Source: Chryseobacterium sp. Leaf404 (GTDB lineage: Bacteria; Bacteroidota; Bacteroidia; Flavobacteriales; Weeksellaceae). Taken from it: a stretch of 64,000 bases of DNA. Position 1 is the first letter of the stretch; every line of letters starts with the position of its first letter. The notes beneath the pieces are model-generated. The model worked only from the letters and a program-made list of their open reading frames with translations, did no database searches and was not told the origin of the DNA. Below, in pieces: positions 52,772-60,671 of the stretch. The position numbers and the translations under genes are program-made. The stretch spans positions 1 to 64,000 of the forward strand of contig NZ_LMQM01000011.1 of assembly GCF_001424145.1 (NCBI RefSeq). The letters are read 5' to 3'.

Positions 52772-54133
52772 ATGTTTAATAGTTTACAGGATAAATTAGA
52801 TAAAGCACTGCACAACATTTCCGGAAGAGGAAAAATCACCGAAATCAACGTTGCAGAGACCGTAAAAGAAATCAGAAGAGCGTTGGTGGATGCTGACGTT
52901 AACTATAAAGTTGCCAAAGACCTTACCAAAAGAGTTCAGGACAAAGCTTTGGGACAAAACGTTCTTACATCGCTTACTCCGGGACAGCTGATGACGAAAA
53001 TCGTTCACGACGAGTTGGTAGAATTGATGGGAGGTTCTCAGGAAGGCATCAATCTTTCAGGTAAACCGTCTGTGATTCTTATCGCAGGTCTTCAGGGTTC
53101 AGGTAAAACCACTTTTTCCGGAAAACTTGCCAATTACCTTAAAACAAAAAGAAGCAAAAAACCTTTATTGGTAGCGTGCGACGTTTACCGTCCTGCTGCA
53201 ATTGATCAGCTGAAAGTTCTTGGTGGACAGATCGGAGTTCCGGTTTTCACCGAAGAAGGTTCCACAGATCCTGCAGGTATTGCTAAAAATGCCATTGCCT
53301 ATGCCAAATCTAATGGTCACGATATTGTAATCGTTGATACGGCGGGCCGTTTGGCGATTGATGAGCAGATGATGAACGAGATTAAAGTTGTTCACACTAC
53401 TATTCAGCCTAATGAAACACTTTTCGTAGTTGACTCAATGACAGGTCAGGATGCTGTAAATACGGCAAAAGCCTTCAACGATACTTTGAATTTTGATGGG
53501 GTTGTTTTAACGAAATTAGACGGTGATACCCGTGGTGGAGCTGCTTTAACGATTCGTTCGGTAGTTGAAAAGCCAATTAAATTCATTTCTACAGGAGAGA
53601 AAATGGAAGCTTTAGACCTTTTCTACCCGGAAAGGATGGCCGACAGAATCCTGGGAATGGGAGACGTTGTTTCCTTAGTAGAAAGAGCTCAGGAGCAGTT
53701 TGACGAAGAGGAAGCAAAAAAACTTCACAAAAAAATTGCTAAAAATGAGTTTGGTTTTGATGACTTCTTGAAGCAAATCAACCAGATCAAAAAAATGGGT
53801 AACATGAAAGACCTTATGGGAATGATCCCGGGAGTAGGAAAAGCCATTAAAGATGTTGAGATCAGCGACGATGCATTTAAACATATCGAAGCGATTATTC
53901 ATTCTATGACTCCGGATGAAAGAAGAAGACCCTCTATCATCAATACGCAGAGAAAAAACAGAATTGCCAAGGGTGCAGGTAGAAAAATTGAAGACGTGAA
54001 CGCTTTGATGAAACAGTTTGACCAAATGGGGAAAATGATGAAAATGATGCAGGGGCCACAGGGAAAACAAATGATGCAGATGATGAGCAAAATGCCAAAT
54101 ATGCCGGGAATGGGCGGAATGTTTGGAAAATAG
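52772..54133 (+). CDS. ffh: Signal recognition particle protein Ffh
   Basis: This 453-residue GTPase has an N domain, then the G domain with GLQGSGKTTFSGKLA, DVYRPAAIDQL, DTAGRL and TKLDGDTRGGAAL. The C-terminal M domain ends in a methionine-rich tail (MMKMMQGPQGKQMMQMM) that binds signal peptides and 4.5S RNA. It brings ribosomes making membrane proteins to FtsY. No SRP RNA gene was found nearby. The terminator is preceded by a heptamer repeat. Confidence 0.97.
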   Translation: MFNSLQDKLDKALHNISGRGKITEINVAETVKEIRRALVDADVNYKVAKDLTKRVQDKALGQNVLTSLTPGQLMTKIVHDELVELMGGSQEGINLSGKPSVILIAGLQGSGKTTFSGKLANYLKTKRSKKPLLVACDVYRPAAIDQLKVLGGQIGVPVFTEEGSTDPAGIAKNAIAYAKSNGHDIVIVDTAGRLAIDEQMMNEIKVVHTTIQPNETLFVVDSMTGQDAVNTAKAFNDTLNFDGVVLTKLDGDTRGGAALTIRSVVEKPIKFISTGEKMEALDLFYPERMADRILGMGDVVSLVERAQEQFDEEEAKKLHKKIAKNEFGFDDFLKQINQIKKMGNMKDLMGMIPGVGKAIKDVEISDDAFKHIEAIIHSMTPDERRRPSIINTQRKNRIAKGAGRKIEDVNALMKQFDQMGKMMKMMQGPQGKQMMQMMSKMPNMPGMGGMFGK

Positions 54134-54136
54134 GTT

Positions 54137-54170
54137 GGCTTATGGCTTATGGCTTATGGCTTATGGCTTA
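54137..54170 (+). repeat. GGCTTAT heptamer tandem repeat after ffh
   Basis: Nearly five perfect copies of GGCTTAT begin 4 bp after the ffh stop codon, just before the terminator. Copy number could vary between strains. Confidence 0.85.
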
Positions 54171-54177
54171 AAAATAC

Positions 54178-54208
54178 AAAACTCTCAGATTTTCTGGGAG
54201 TTTTTTTT
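54178..54208 (+). terminator. Terminator of ffh
   Basis: A 12-bp stem (AAAACTCTCAGA / TCTGGGAGTTTT, one wobble) with a TTT loop and a T run. Confidence 0.85.
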
Positions 54209-54311
54209 GTGATTCCCAGAAGGTTTTAAAAATATTCTCATTTTTAAGAGACTGTTTACAAATTATTATAATAGTTTGATTATATTGATTTTTAAAGGCT
54301 TGCTTAATTGA

Positions 54312-54387
54312 GTCTTCGACAGGCTCAGAATGACAAATGTAATACTAACCGCTTAATTTAACGGTGTCACTAGGAGCTCGTCGAAGA
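54312..54387. repeat. Imperfect inverted repeat with TCTTCGACAGGCTC arms
   Basis: GTCTTCGACAGGCTCAGAATGACA (54312-54335 region) faces TGTCACTAGGAGCTCGTCGAAGA (54365-54387). The arms pair over some 23 bp with a few mismatches. The CTTCGACAGGCTCA..TGACA wording is familiar from dispersed intergenic repeats in many bacteria, but only one copy is seen here. The rest of 54209-54453 shows no gene. Confidence 0.6.
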
Positions 54388-54453
54388 GTTTTTGAATCAG
54401 AATTACTTTTTTGATAAAATTTAAACAGGATCTTAGAATTGTTTGCTATTTTT

Positions 54454-54834
54454 ATGGAATTAAATAAAGATCGACGAAGTGCCCGAAGACAAAAGTTGTG
54501 CGACTTCATGAAAAACGAAACACTGAAAGAAATATCACAAAATTATCCGAATGAAATTATGCTTAACAACATCGATGATTTTGAAAATTTTGATGAACGT
54601 TTATCTGTTATTGATTGTATCGTAGTCAATACAATTGGTGTGGAAGAGGATATTTTGAATTTACTCCAGACAATAATCCACCGTTAGAAGATGAAATTTT
54701 TATGTTGGATTTGGGCATTCAGACCTGACTCAACAGATGAAATTCTCGAAATTACTTAGAATGAAGATTTAAAATTTGCTTTAAATTCATATTTAAACAA
54801 TTCCCTGGATAAATTTTGGGATTATATCAGCTAA
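54454..54834 (+). pseudogene. Decayed gene of unknown function
   Basis: An ATG frame encodes 77 residues (MELNKDRRSARRQKLCDFMK ... EEDILNLLQTIIHR). Protein-like sequence then continues in the other frames: FEFTPDNNPPLEDEIF, then WAFRPDSTDEILEIT, an in-frame stop and NEDLKFALNSYLNNSLDKFWDYIS. At least two frameshifts and one stop are needed to explain this. The joined product would be about 125 residues and acidic. I recognise no family. Confidence 0.55.
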
Positions 54835-54853
54835 ATTATGACCAAAAGCCATA

Positions 54854-54914
54854 TTCGACATGCCAGAGGTAAAAAAATATTGATTTTTCCCATATTGATT
54901 TTACCCATGTCGAA
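54854..54914. repeat. Nested inverted repeat before the unknown secreted protein
   Basis: TTCGACATG (54854-54862) inverts as CATGTCGAA (54906-54914), and inside it GGTAAAA (54868-54874) inverts as TTTTACC (54899-54905). The loop holds a near-exact direct repeat of ATATTGATTTTTCCC. It lies about 50 bp before the next start and could be a regulatory hairpin or an element end. Confidence 0.6.
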
Positions 54915-54961
54915 CCTTGTCTTCCGCTAAAACAGCATCTAATAGCATAAAAAAAAGCAAA

Positions 54962-55852
54962 ATGAAAAAACTGATTTTACTCTTAGTAATTCTCACATTT
55001 AATTTTTCTGCGAAAGCCGAATGCTCGTTTTCAGGTATTAATGTTTGGCCAAATCAACAAAATATTGCACCAAATTCAATATTTGTGGTGGAAGGTTATG
55101 CTCAGTCTCAGGAATTAATCTTACAGCTTAACAAAAAAAATAGAATTTATTTAACAGGCAACGCAGTAAGGATTCCATTAAAAGTTTTAAGGATTTTAAA
55201 AGGTCAATTTGGGCTTACACAGGCAATTTTACAGCCGGAAAGAGAACTTCAGACCGGAAAAACTTACGAACTTCAAATTGGCGGTCTGGGAGAATATGAA
55301 AAACAGGACTACAAAGTTGCAAAATGGACAGTCAGCTCAAAAAAAGACCTCGACAAGCCTGTTTGGGAATGTTTGCCAATTTACAACAGCCGAAGTTACA
55401 CATCATTTGGATGTGGCCCGGAAATGCATGTAAACTTTTGTGGAATATTTAAAGACAACTCACCTACTCTGATTTATGCCAAAGTCTTTAACCGAAAAAA
55501 CAAAACACATTCTGACTATTTTTTAACAAGTGAAGGTCAAAATATTTCAATCGGACATGGTATGTGCAGCGGTGCATTTGCTTTTGATAAAGACACTGAT
55601 TACGAAGTTCAGTTTGGTCTGATGGATGCAAGCGGAAATGAAAATATGAAATTAACTGAACCTGTTAAATTTACTAGTCCGACATCAAAAGATGAATCTG
55701 ACAGTGAATCTGTCTGCAACTGCACAACAAAGTCTACAGTAAGTAATAAAACAGCTGGCAAATCAAACCTTTTAATTTACTCATTATTGGGAGGAGTGAT
55801 AGCTGCTATTGGCATAGTAGTTTATCTAAAACAAAAAAATGCTGTCAGCTAA
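54962..55852 (+). CDS. Exported single-span protein of unknown function
   Basis: 296 residues from MKKLILLLVILTFNFSAKAE, a clean signal peptide; the upstream in-frame start at 54917 lacks one. The mature part is beta-rich (about 20-245) with cysteines near residue 22 and in WECLPIYN, SFGCGPEMHVNFCG and GHGMCSGAF, which could form disulfides. A short Ser/Cys-rich linker (ESVCNCTTKSTVSNK) and one C-terminal membrane helix (SNLLIYSLLGGVIAAIGIVVYL) followed by KQKNAVS complete it. Thus it is a periplasmic or surface domain on a tail anchor. It is flanked on both sides by broken genes. I recognise no family. Confidence 0.65.
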   Translation: MKKLILLLVILTFNFSAKAECSFSGINVWPNQQNIAPNSIFVVEGYAQSQELILQLNKKNRIYLTGNAVRIPLKVLRILKGQFGLTQAILQPERELQTGKTYELQIGGLGEYEKQDYKVAKWTVSSKKDLDKPVWECLPIYNSRSYTSFGCGPEMHVNFCGIFKDNSPTLIYAKVFNRKNKTHSDYFLTSEGQNISIGHGMCSGAFAFDKDTDYEVQFGLMDASGNENMKLTEPVKFTSPTSKDESDSESVCNCTTKSTVSNKTAGKSNLLIYSLLGGVIAAIGIVVYLKQKNAVS

Positions 55853-55909
55853 AAAGTATTTTCAGAAACGGAGCTGACTTACTTACATTAATAAAGAGAT
55901 AAATTGCTC

Positions 55910-56295
55910 ATGAAAACCAAACCACAAAACTTTAATTACAGCGATTTTGAAGCAGTAAAAAACATTGCCCTCACTTTCCCTGGAACTGAAGAAAGCACGT
56001 CTCACGAGGGCACGCCTTCAGTTAAAATGCGTGGCAAACTGATGTGCAGACTTCATGACAGTGGAGAATTTATTCCGATACGGCTTGATTTTGAATTCAG
56101 AGACAGGTATCTGAAAACCTATCCTGAGATTTTCATTTACCTGACCATTTTAAAAATTACCCTTACATCTGTATGTGGATTCATAATCACAATCACAAAT
56201 TAATCACTGAAGTTCTCGAACTGAGCTGGAAAGGTCTTGCCACTAAAAGGCAAATCAAGGAATATGATGAAAATAACTTGGCAAATGATTTGTGA
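55910..56295 (+). pseudogene. Frameshifted MmcQ/YjbR family gene
   Basis: The first 71 codons encode a typical YjbR start (NIALTFPGTEESTSHEGTPSVKMRGKLMCRLHDSGEF). At a TTTT run (56130-56133) one T seems missing: after TYPEIF the frame should continue HLPDHFKNYPYICMWIHNHN and then LITEVLELSWKGLATKRQIKEY to a stop at 56295. In the frame as given, the protein ends with an unrelated tail at 56203. This is a single-base deletion in a homopolymer, real or a sequencing error. The intact product would have about 128 residues. Confidence 0.8.
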
Positions 56296-56412
56296 AATTG
56301 AAAAAACATGCTACAACTCCCGTTTTAATACAATATCACACTTTACCTTTACGCAGAATTATAGACAATTGTAAATGAGATATTTGAAAATATTTCCGGT
56401 ACATTAATCATA

Positions 56413-56445
56413 CAAAAAAATCCTGAGAAAAAAATCTCAGGATTT
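56413..56445 (-). terminator. Terminator of the first beta-barrel gene
   Basis: A perfect 11-bp stem (AAATCCTGAGA / TCTCAGGATTT) with an A-rich loop and a T run on the minus strand. Confidence 0.8.
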
Positions 56446-56466
56446 ATATCAAATAATGTTTACTGA

Positions 56467-57096
56467 TTATTTAGAGAAAACATATTTAACACCGATACCC
56501 ACGTTAGTAAGGTTTAATCCAAAGTTAAAGTTGTTTACATTTTTAGCTCCATCCACATCATATTTAGATGTATTGTAACCGAATTCTCCAATTGTAGCTT
56601 CGATCGTCCAGTTTTTGTTTAAGAAATAATCCAAACCTGGCTTAATTGAAACACCTACTGCATTATATTTTACTTTGTCTGAAGTTGTAGAATTATTAAA
56701 ATTTTCTTCAGCTTTTTCGGTACCGAATTCCATAGGAACTGAAAGTTGACCAAAAAAGTATAACTTATCACCTAAAGTCCAGTATTTTCTTACGAAAGGC
56801 TCTACAACAAATGCAGATCGAGTATATTTATCATAACTATTTGTATCTGTTTCCTTAACGCTTCTTGAAGCATATCCTAAACCTGCACCAATAGCAAGGT
56901 TTGGAGCAACAAAATATCCTACGGTAGGTACAATTTCGAAGTCGTCAACTTTTGTATCACTGTTATTATCTTCAATTGAAGAATAACGTACAGTACCCGA
57001 AACATAAGTAGTTCCCTTAGCGATTGGTCCTGGAGTTGTCTGAGCGTTTCCTAAACCGAAAAGTGCAACAGCACTTGCAACTAATAATTTTTTCAT
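56467..57096 (-). CDS. Outer-membrane beta-barrel protein
   Basis: This 209-residue protein has a signal peptide (cleavage near GNA) and about eight amphipathic strands (YVSGTVRYSSIEDNN, FEIVPTVGYFVAPNLAIGAGLGYASRSV, FVVEPFVRKYWTLGDKLYFFGQLSVP, ... NFGLNLTNVGIGVKYVFSK). The terminal residues and Gly/aromatic pattern fit the OmpX/OmpA-type 8-strand barrels of Bacteroidota. It probably sits in the outer membrane as a small structural or adhesion protein. It is the last of three tandem barrel genes, each with its own terminator. Confidence 0.8.
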   Translation of the reverse strand: MKKLLVASAVALFGLGNAQTTPGPIAKGTTYVSGTVRYSSIEDNNSDTKVDDFEIVPTVGYFVAPNLAIGAGLGYASRSVKETDTNSYDKYTRSAFVVEPFVRKYWTLGDKLYFFGQLSVPMEFGTEKAEENFNNSTTSDKVKYNAVGVSIKPGLDYFLNKNWTIEATIGEFGYNTSKYDVDGAKNVNNFNFGLNLTNVGIGVKYVFSK

Positions 57097-57124
57097 TTTT
57101 GATTAATTTTATACTTTCTGGGAG

Positions 57125-57132
57125 CAAATGTA
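57125..57132 (-). promoter_or_regulatory. -7 promoter element of the 209-residue barrel gene
   Basis: Minus-strand TACATTTG, 28 bp before the start. Confidence 0.5.
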
Positions 57133-57250
57133 TAGTGACAATTTTCAAAATTAAAATTTGTTAATATGATTGATATCACGCATCATTATTGAGTTTTTAC
57201 GGGAAAAATTCACAGTGTGATGTTTAAAATGACTATTTCACAATGAACAC

Positions 57251-57285
57251 AAAAAAAAATTCCGATTTTGCAACCGGAAAAAATT
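57251..57285 (-). terminator. Probable terminator of the second beta-barrel gene
   Basis: A short TTCCG / CGGAA stem with A/T flanks and nine T on the minus strand; the loop is 10 nt, so it is weaker than its neighbours. Confidence 0.5.
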
Positions 57286-57307
57286 TATTGTTATTTTTTT
57301 ATCAATT

Positions 57308-57814
57308 CTACTTTAAGAAGAAATTTACACCAAGATTAATGGCTCCAAAATTCGAATCTATTCTTCTGTCTCTTCTTTCCCAGTCTCCTCTTTCGCTTCC
57401 AATATTCTGATATCCTAGATACAGTTCTGCTTTAGGCAACTGAAATCCAACTTTTGGATACACATAAAGCCCACTGTTGATACCTTCTTTGGTTGAAATC
57501 GCTCCACCCAAATCCAAGCCCACAAACAGAGGAAGCCCGTTAAATCTGTATTTTCCTGAAGCAGCCAACGGAATAAATCCGAAATCATCCCATCTGTCTT
57601 TCCCGAAAAAATGGGAATATCCGGAAGCGATACCCACATCGAGACCTTTCATAACTGTCCACATATAAGCTGCATCAACTCCCAGTGTGAAGGCTGCAAC
57701 TTCTGAAGCATCACCCACAGGAGCACCGATGTGACCACCTAATTTAAAACCTGACTGCGCGTTTGCAAAATTTCCAAACAGGGCAAAGGCACCTAATAAA
57801 ATTAACTTTTTCAT
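57308..57814 (-). CDS. Outer-membrane beta-barrel protein
   Basis: This 168-residue protein has a signal peptide (cleavage after ANA) and a compact barrel with strands such as GFKLGGHIGAPVGDASEVAAFTLGVDAAYMWTV, LPLFVGLDLGGAISTKEGINSGLYVYPKVGFQ and FGAINLGVNFFLK, ending in a Phe-Leu-Lys tail. Its Gly-rich strands fit the porin-family small barrels of Bacteroidota. Function beyond outer-membrane location is unknown. Confidence 0.78.
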   Translation of the reverse strand: MKKLILLGAFALFGNFANAQSGFKLGGHIGAPVGDASEVAAFTLGVDAAYMWTVMKGLDVGIASGYSHFFGKDRWDDFGFIPLAASGKYRFNGLPLFVGLDLGGAISTKEGINSGLYVYPKVGFQLPKAELYLGYQNIGSERGDWERRDRRIDSNFGAINLGVNFFLK

Positions 57815-57873
57815 TTCTCTTTAGTTTAAAATTATTTTATAATGCCTACCACACTGCAAATCCGATGCCGCAC

Positions 57874-57903
57874 AAAAAAAGCAGAACTAAAATGTTCTGC
57901 TTT
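57874..57903 (-). terminator. Terminator of the third beta-barrel gene
   Basis: A perfect 10-bp stem (AAAGCAGAAC / GTTCTGCTTT) with a 6-nt loop and a T run on the minus strand. Confidence 0.8.
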
Positions 57904-57929
57904 ACTTTTATTTAAAACCGAGGAATATA

Positions 57930-58595
57930 TTATTTACCTCCAAACTTGAAACCAACACCAATCTGGAAGAAGCTGTTTTTCAAAGTTTCGTCTCCTTCAG
58001 GGTTTTTTATCATGTTTGAAACACCAAGGTTGTATCTTGCATCAAAGAATAATCCGTTATTCAAAGTATATTCCGCTCCGATAAATGGTGCAAGGTTAAG
58101 CGAATTTACATCGTCTTTAATGTCTTCTGTTCCGCTTTGAGAAGCAGACTGACCTCCTGCCGAACCAGTTACTGAATATTCAGTCTCTGCAGTGGTTACA
58201 ATGCCTACATTTAATCCCAATCCAAAAGCCAGATTTTCTGTAGCAAAATATTTTGCACTTACAGGAATCTGCACCATACCAAATTTAAGATCAGTTTTCG
58301 CAGTACCGGTTACCGTTACTCCCATTTCTGTGATGTTGAAAGATTCTTCCTGCTTACCACCCAGTTCTGAATACAAAACTTCTCCCTGCACAGCAAACTT
58401 ATCATTAAATTTATATTCAGCAAAACCTCCTGCATAGAAAGTTGATTTTGAATCAAATTTATAAGATTCTCCTGATCCTTCAGCTTTTAACATCGAAAGA
58501 GAATAACCCGCCTTCGGACCAAATCTGAATTCCTGTGCATTGGCAATTGTAGTTCCAAGAAAAGCAAATAACGCAATAGTTAATAATTTTTTCAT
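57930..58595 (-). CDS. Porin-family outer-membrane beta-barrel protein
   Basis: This 221-residue protein has a signal peptide (cleavage after ANA) and a barrel opening with FRFGPKAGYSLSMLK, typical of the Bacteroidota OMP_b-brl_2 type. Strands KSTFYAGGFAEYKFNDKFAVQGEVLYSELGGK, LKFGMVQIPVSAKYFATENLAFGLGLNVGIV and FFQIGVGFKFGGK follow. A Ser/Gln-rich extracellular loop lies near residues 140-160. It has a full promoter (TTG-N19-TATATTTG) and its own terminator. Confidence 0.85.
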   Translation of the reverse strand: MKKLLTIALFAFLGTTIANAQEFRFGPKAGYSLSMLKAEGSGESYKFDSKSTFYAGGFAEYKFNDKFAVQGEVLYSELGGKQEESFNITEMGVTVTGTAKTDLKFGMVQIPVSAKYFATENLAFGLGLNVGIVTTAETEYSVTGSAGGQSASQSGTEDIKDDVNSLNLAPFIGAEYTLNNGLFFDARYNLGVSNMIKNPEGDETLKNSFFQIGVGFKFGGK

Positions 58596-58631
58596 CTGAT
58601 TATTTTAAAGTTTAACATTTTATTAAGACTC

Positions 58632-58661
58632 CAAATATATCACATTTTACAGAACTACCAA
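58632..58661 (-). promoter_or_regulatory. Promoter of the 221-residue barrel gene
   Basis: Minus strand TTG (58659-58661), 19-bp spacer and TATATTTG (58632-58639), 36 bp before the start. It lies just after the phoH stop. Confidence 0.7.
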
Positions 58662-58688
58662 ATATTTTTTAAAATTTAGCAAAAAACT

Positions 58689-59645
58689 TCAATCCTGTTG
58701 CCTCTTATCATCTTCGTTATAAGCCAGAATAATCTTTTTTACCACAGGATGTCTCACTACATCTTCTTCCGTAAGATGCACAAAACCAATCTCTTTCACA
58801 TCTTTCAGTATTCTCATCGCTTCACGAAGACCAGACTGCTGTTTTGGAGGTAAATCTACCTGACTGGGATCTCCCGTGATGATAAATTTGGCATTCATCC
58901 CCATTCTGGTAAGAAACATTTTCATTTGGGAGCGTGTTGTATTTTGAGCTTCATCCAGAATTACGAAGGCATCATCCAATGTACGCCCTCTCATAAAAGC
59001 CAGCGGAGCCACTTCTATAATTCTCTTTTCCATAAAACCTTCCAGCTTCTCATGCGGAATCATATCTCTTAACGCATCATAAAGGGGCTGCATATACGGA
59101 TCCAGCTTTTCTTTAAGGTCACCGGGCAAAAAACCAAGGCTCTCACCGGCTTCCACTGCAGGTCTCGTAAGAATAATTCTTTTAACTTCCTTATTTCTTA
59201 AAGCTCTCGCAGCTAAGGCAACACTCGTGTAAGTTTTCCCCGTTCCGGCAGGTCCGATGGCAAAAACCATATCTTTCTTATCGGTTTCCTTTACCAGTTT
59301 TTTGAGATTGGTGGTTTTAGCTTTAATGATTTTCCCATTAACACCTTTTACAATAATATCCTGATCAAAAACCAACTGTTTTTCGCTCTCATCTTTAAGG
59401 TTAAGAATACTTTCAAGATCCTTGAGACCGATGGAATTATTGCTGGAGATAAATCTGACGATATCGTCAAGTTTAAGTTTAAATATATCTAATGCCTCCC
59501 TGTTTCCGATGGCAAAAACAGAATGGTCTCTGCCGGTAATTTTAAGTGTGGGAAAGCTTGATTTTATCAAATTGAAATATTGGTTATTCACCCCATAGAA
59601 GATTTTCACATCAACATCTTCCAGATCATAAGTCAGTTCAAACAT
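58689..59645 (-). CDS. PhoH family ATPase
   Basis: This 318-residue protein has an N-terminal domain of about 100 residues, then the P-loop AIGPAGTGKTYTSVALAARAL, VEAGESLGFLPGDL and Walker B AFVILDEAQNTT, followed by FLTRMGMNAKFIITGDPSQVDLP. These are the helicase-like motifs of the PhoH/YbeZ family, which works on RNA, often with YbeY in ribosome maturation; no ybeY gene is adjacent here. It is divergent from the SAM hydroxide adenosyltransferase gene. Confidence 0.93.
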   Translation of the reverse strand: MFELTYDLEDVDVKIFYGVNNQYFNLIKSSFPTLKITGRDHSVFAIGNREALDIFKLKLDDIVRFISSNNSIGLKDLESILNLKDESEKQLVFDQDIIVKGVNGKIIKAKTTNLKKLVKETDKKDMVFAIGPAGTGKTYTSVALAARALRNKEVKRIILTRPAVEAGESLGFLPGDLKEKLDPYMQPLYDALRDMIPHEKLEGFMEKRIIEVAPLAFMRGRTLDDAFVILDEAQNTTRSQMKMFLTRMGMNAKFIITGDPSQVDLPPKQQSGLREAMRILKDVKEIGFVHLTEEDVVRHPVVKKIILAYNEDDKRQQD

Positions 59646-59745
59646 GCAAATAGTTTATTTTATAATTTTTAAAGTTAAATTATTTTTTTCTGAAATTATC
59701 CAAATACTTTTCCACATTTTGGTCATCTTTTTTTTAATTTTTAAA

Positions 59746-59753
59746 TATATTTG
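59746..59753 (+). promoter_or_regulatory. -7 promoter element of the SAM hydroxide adenosyltransferase gene
   Basis: TATATTTG lies 28 bp before the ATG at 59781. The in-frame start at 59751 lies inside this box, so it cannot be used. Confidence 0.55.
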
Positions 59754-59780
59754 CGCTTCGCATTTCTACGCATTTTTTTC

Positions 59781-60608
59781 ATGTCTATTATTACGCTTAC
59801 ATCAGATTTAGGAACTTTAGATTACAGAGTTGCAGCCATCAAAGGCAGCATTCTTACGCTGAACCGTGAGGTAATTATTACAGATATTACCCACAGCATT
59901 CAGGCATTCAATTTAATACAGACATCACAGATTGTAAGAAACGCTTATAAATTTTTCCCTAAAGGAACAGTTCATATCATCTCCACAGACAGTTTTTATC
60001 ACAAATCACGCAGAAATATTTTATATAAAGCTGATGGCTCATATTTTATCGCTGCGGATAACGGTGTTCTGAGCCTGATTTTTTTTGATATCAAACCTGA
60101 AGCCATTTACGAAATCACCCTTAACAACAGATTTGATGACATTGTAAATTTTACATCCACCGATGTTTTTGTGCCTGTGGCAGTACATTTGGCAAACGGC
60201 GGCCTCCCGGAAGTTATAGGACGGAAAATAGATATAGTAAAACAGCTCTCTTTCCCAAGGCCTGTTTATAATGAATCTGAAAAAATAATGGTGGGCGAAG
60301 TAACATACATTGACAATTTCGGAAATATAATCTCAAATATCAACAAAGAATTTTTTGAAAGCATCATGCGCGGACAGGAGAATTTTACCATCAAATTCAG
60401 AAACCTGAGCCTGTCTAAAATCTTCTCAACCCATACAGAGCTAGTAAGCGACTGGGAGCGTGAAACAGAGTACCACGGGCAGTCTGCGGCGATATTCAAT
60501 GACAGTGATCTGCTGGAACTTACCATTTATAAAGGCAGCAAAAAGAATGGTGCTAAAAGTCTTTTCGGCTTGAATGTGGGCGAAAAAATATTCATTCAGT
60601 TTTCATAA
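59781..60608 (+). CDS. SAM hydroxide adenosyltransferase (DUF62)
   Basis: About 275 residues from MSIITLTSDLGTLDYRVAAIKGSI. I chose this ATG because the upstream start overlaps the promoter and the family begins here. The N-terminal domain has ITDITHSIQAFNLIQTSQIVRNAYKFFPKGTVHI and ADNGVLSLIF; the C-terminal domain has YIDNFGNIISNI. Members use water or hydroxide to split S-adenosylmethionine into adenosine and methionine. The biological purpose is unclear. It is divergent from phoH. Confidence 0.9.
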   Translation: MSIITLTSDLGTLDYRVAAIKGSILTLNREVIITDITHSIQAFNLIQTSQIVRNAYKFFPKGTVHIISTDSFYHKSRRNILYKADGSYFIAADNGVLSLIFFDIKPEAIYEITLNNRFDDIVNFTSTDVFVPVAVHLANGGLPEVIGRKIDIVKQLSFPRPVYNESEKIMVGEVTYIDNFGNIISNINKEFFESIMRGQENFTIKFRNLSLSKIFSTHTELVSDWERETEYHGQSAAIFNDSDLLELTIYKGSKKNGAKSLFGLNVGEKIFIQFS

Positions 60609-60643
60609 AATTATACATTTCGTAAAAAAACCGATTTTTTTTA

Positions 60644-60651
60644 TATATTTG
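60644..60651 (+). promoter_or_regulatory. -7 promoter element of the E2 gene
   Basis: TATATTTG, 20 bp before the ATG at 60672; no TTG at the -33 place. Confidence 0.5.
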
Positions 60652-60671
60652 TCAAAATCTAAAATTTAAAA

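Noticed and set aside
54137..54170. CRISPR-like array
   Set aside because: The repeats are 7 bp in direct tandem without spacers, and no cas genes are present.
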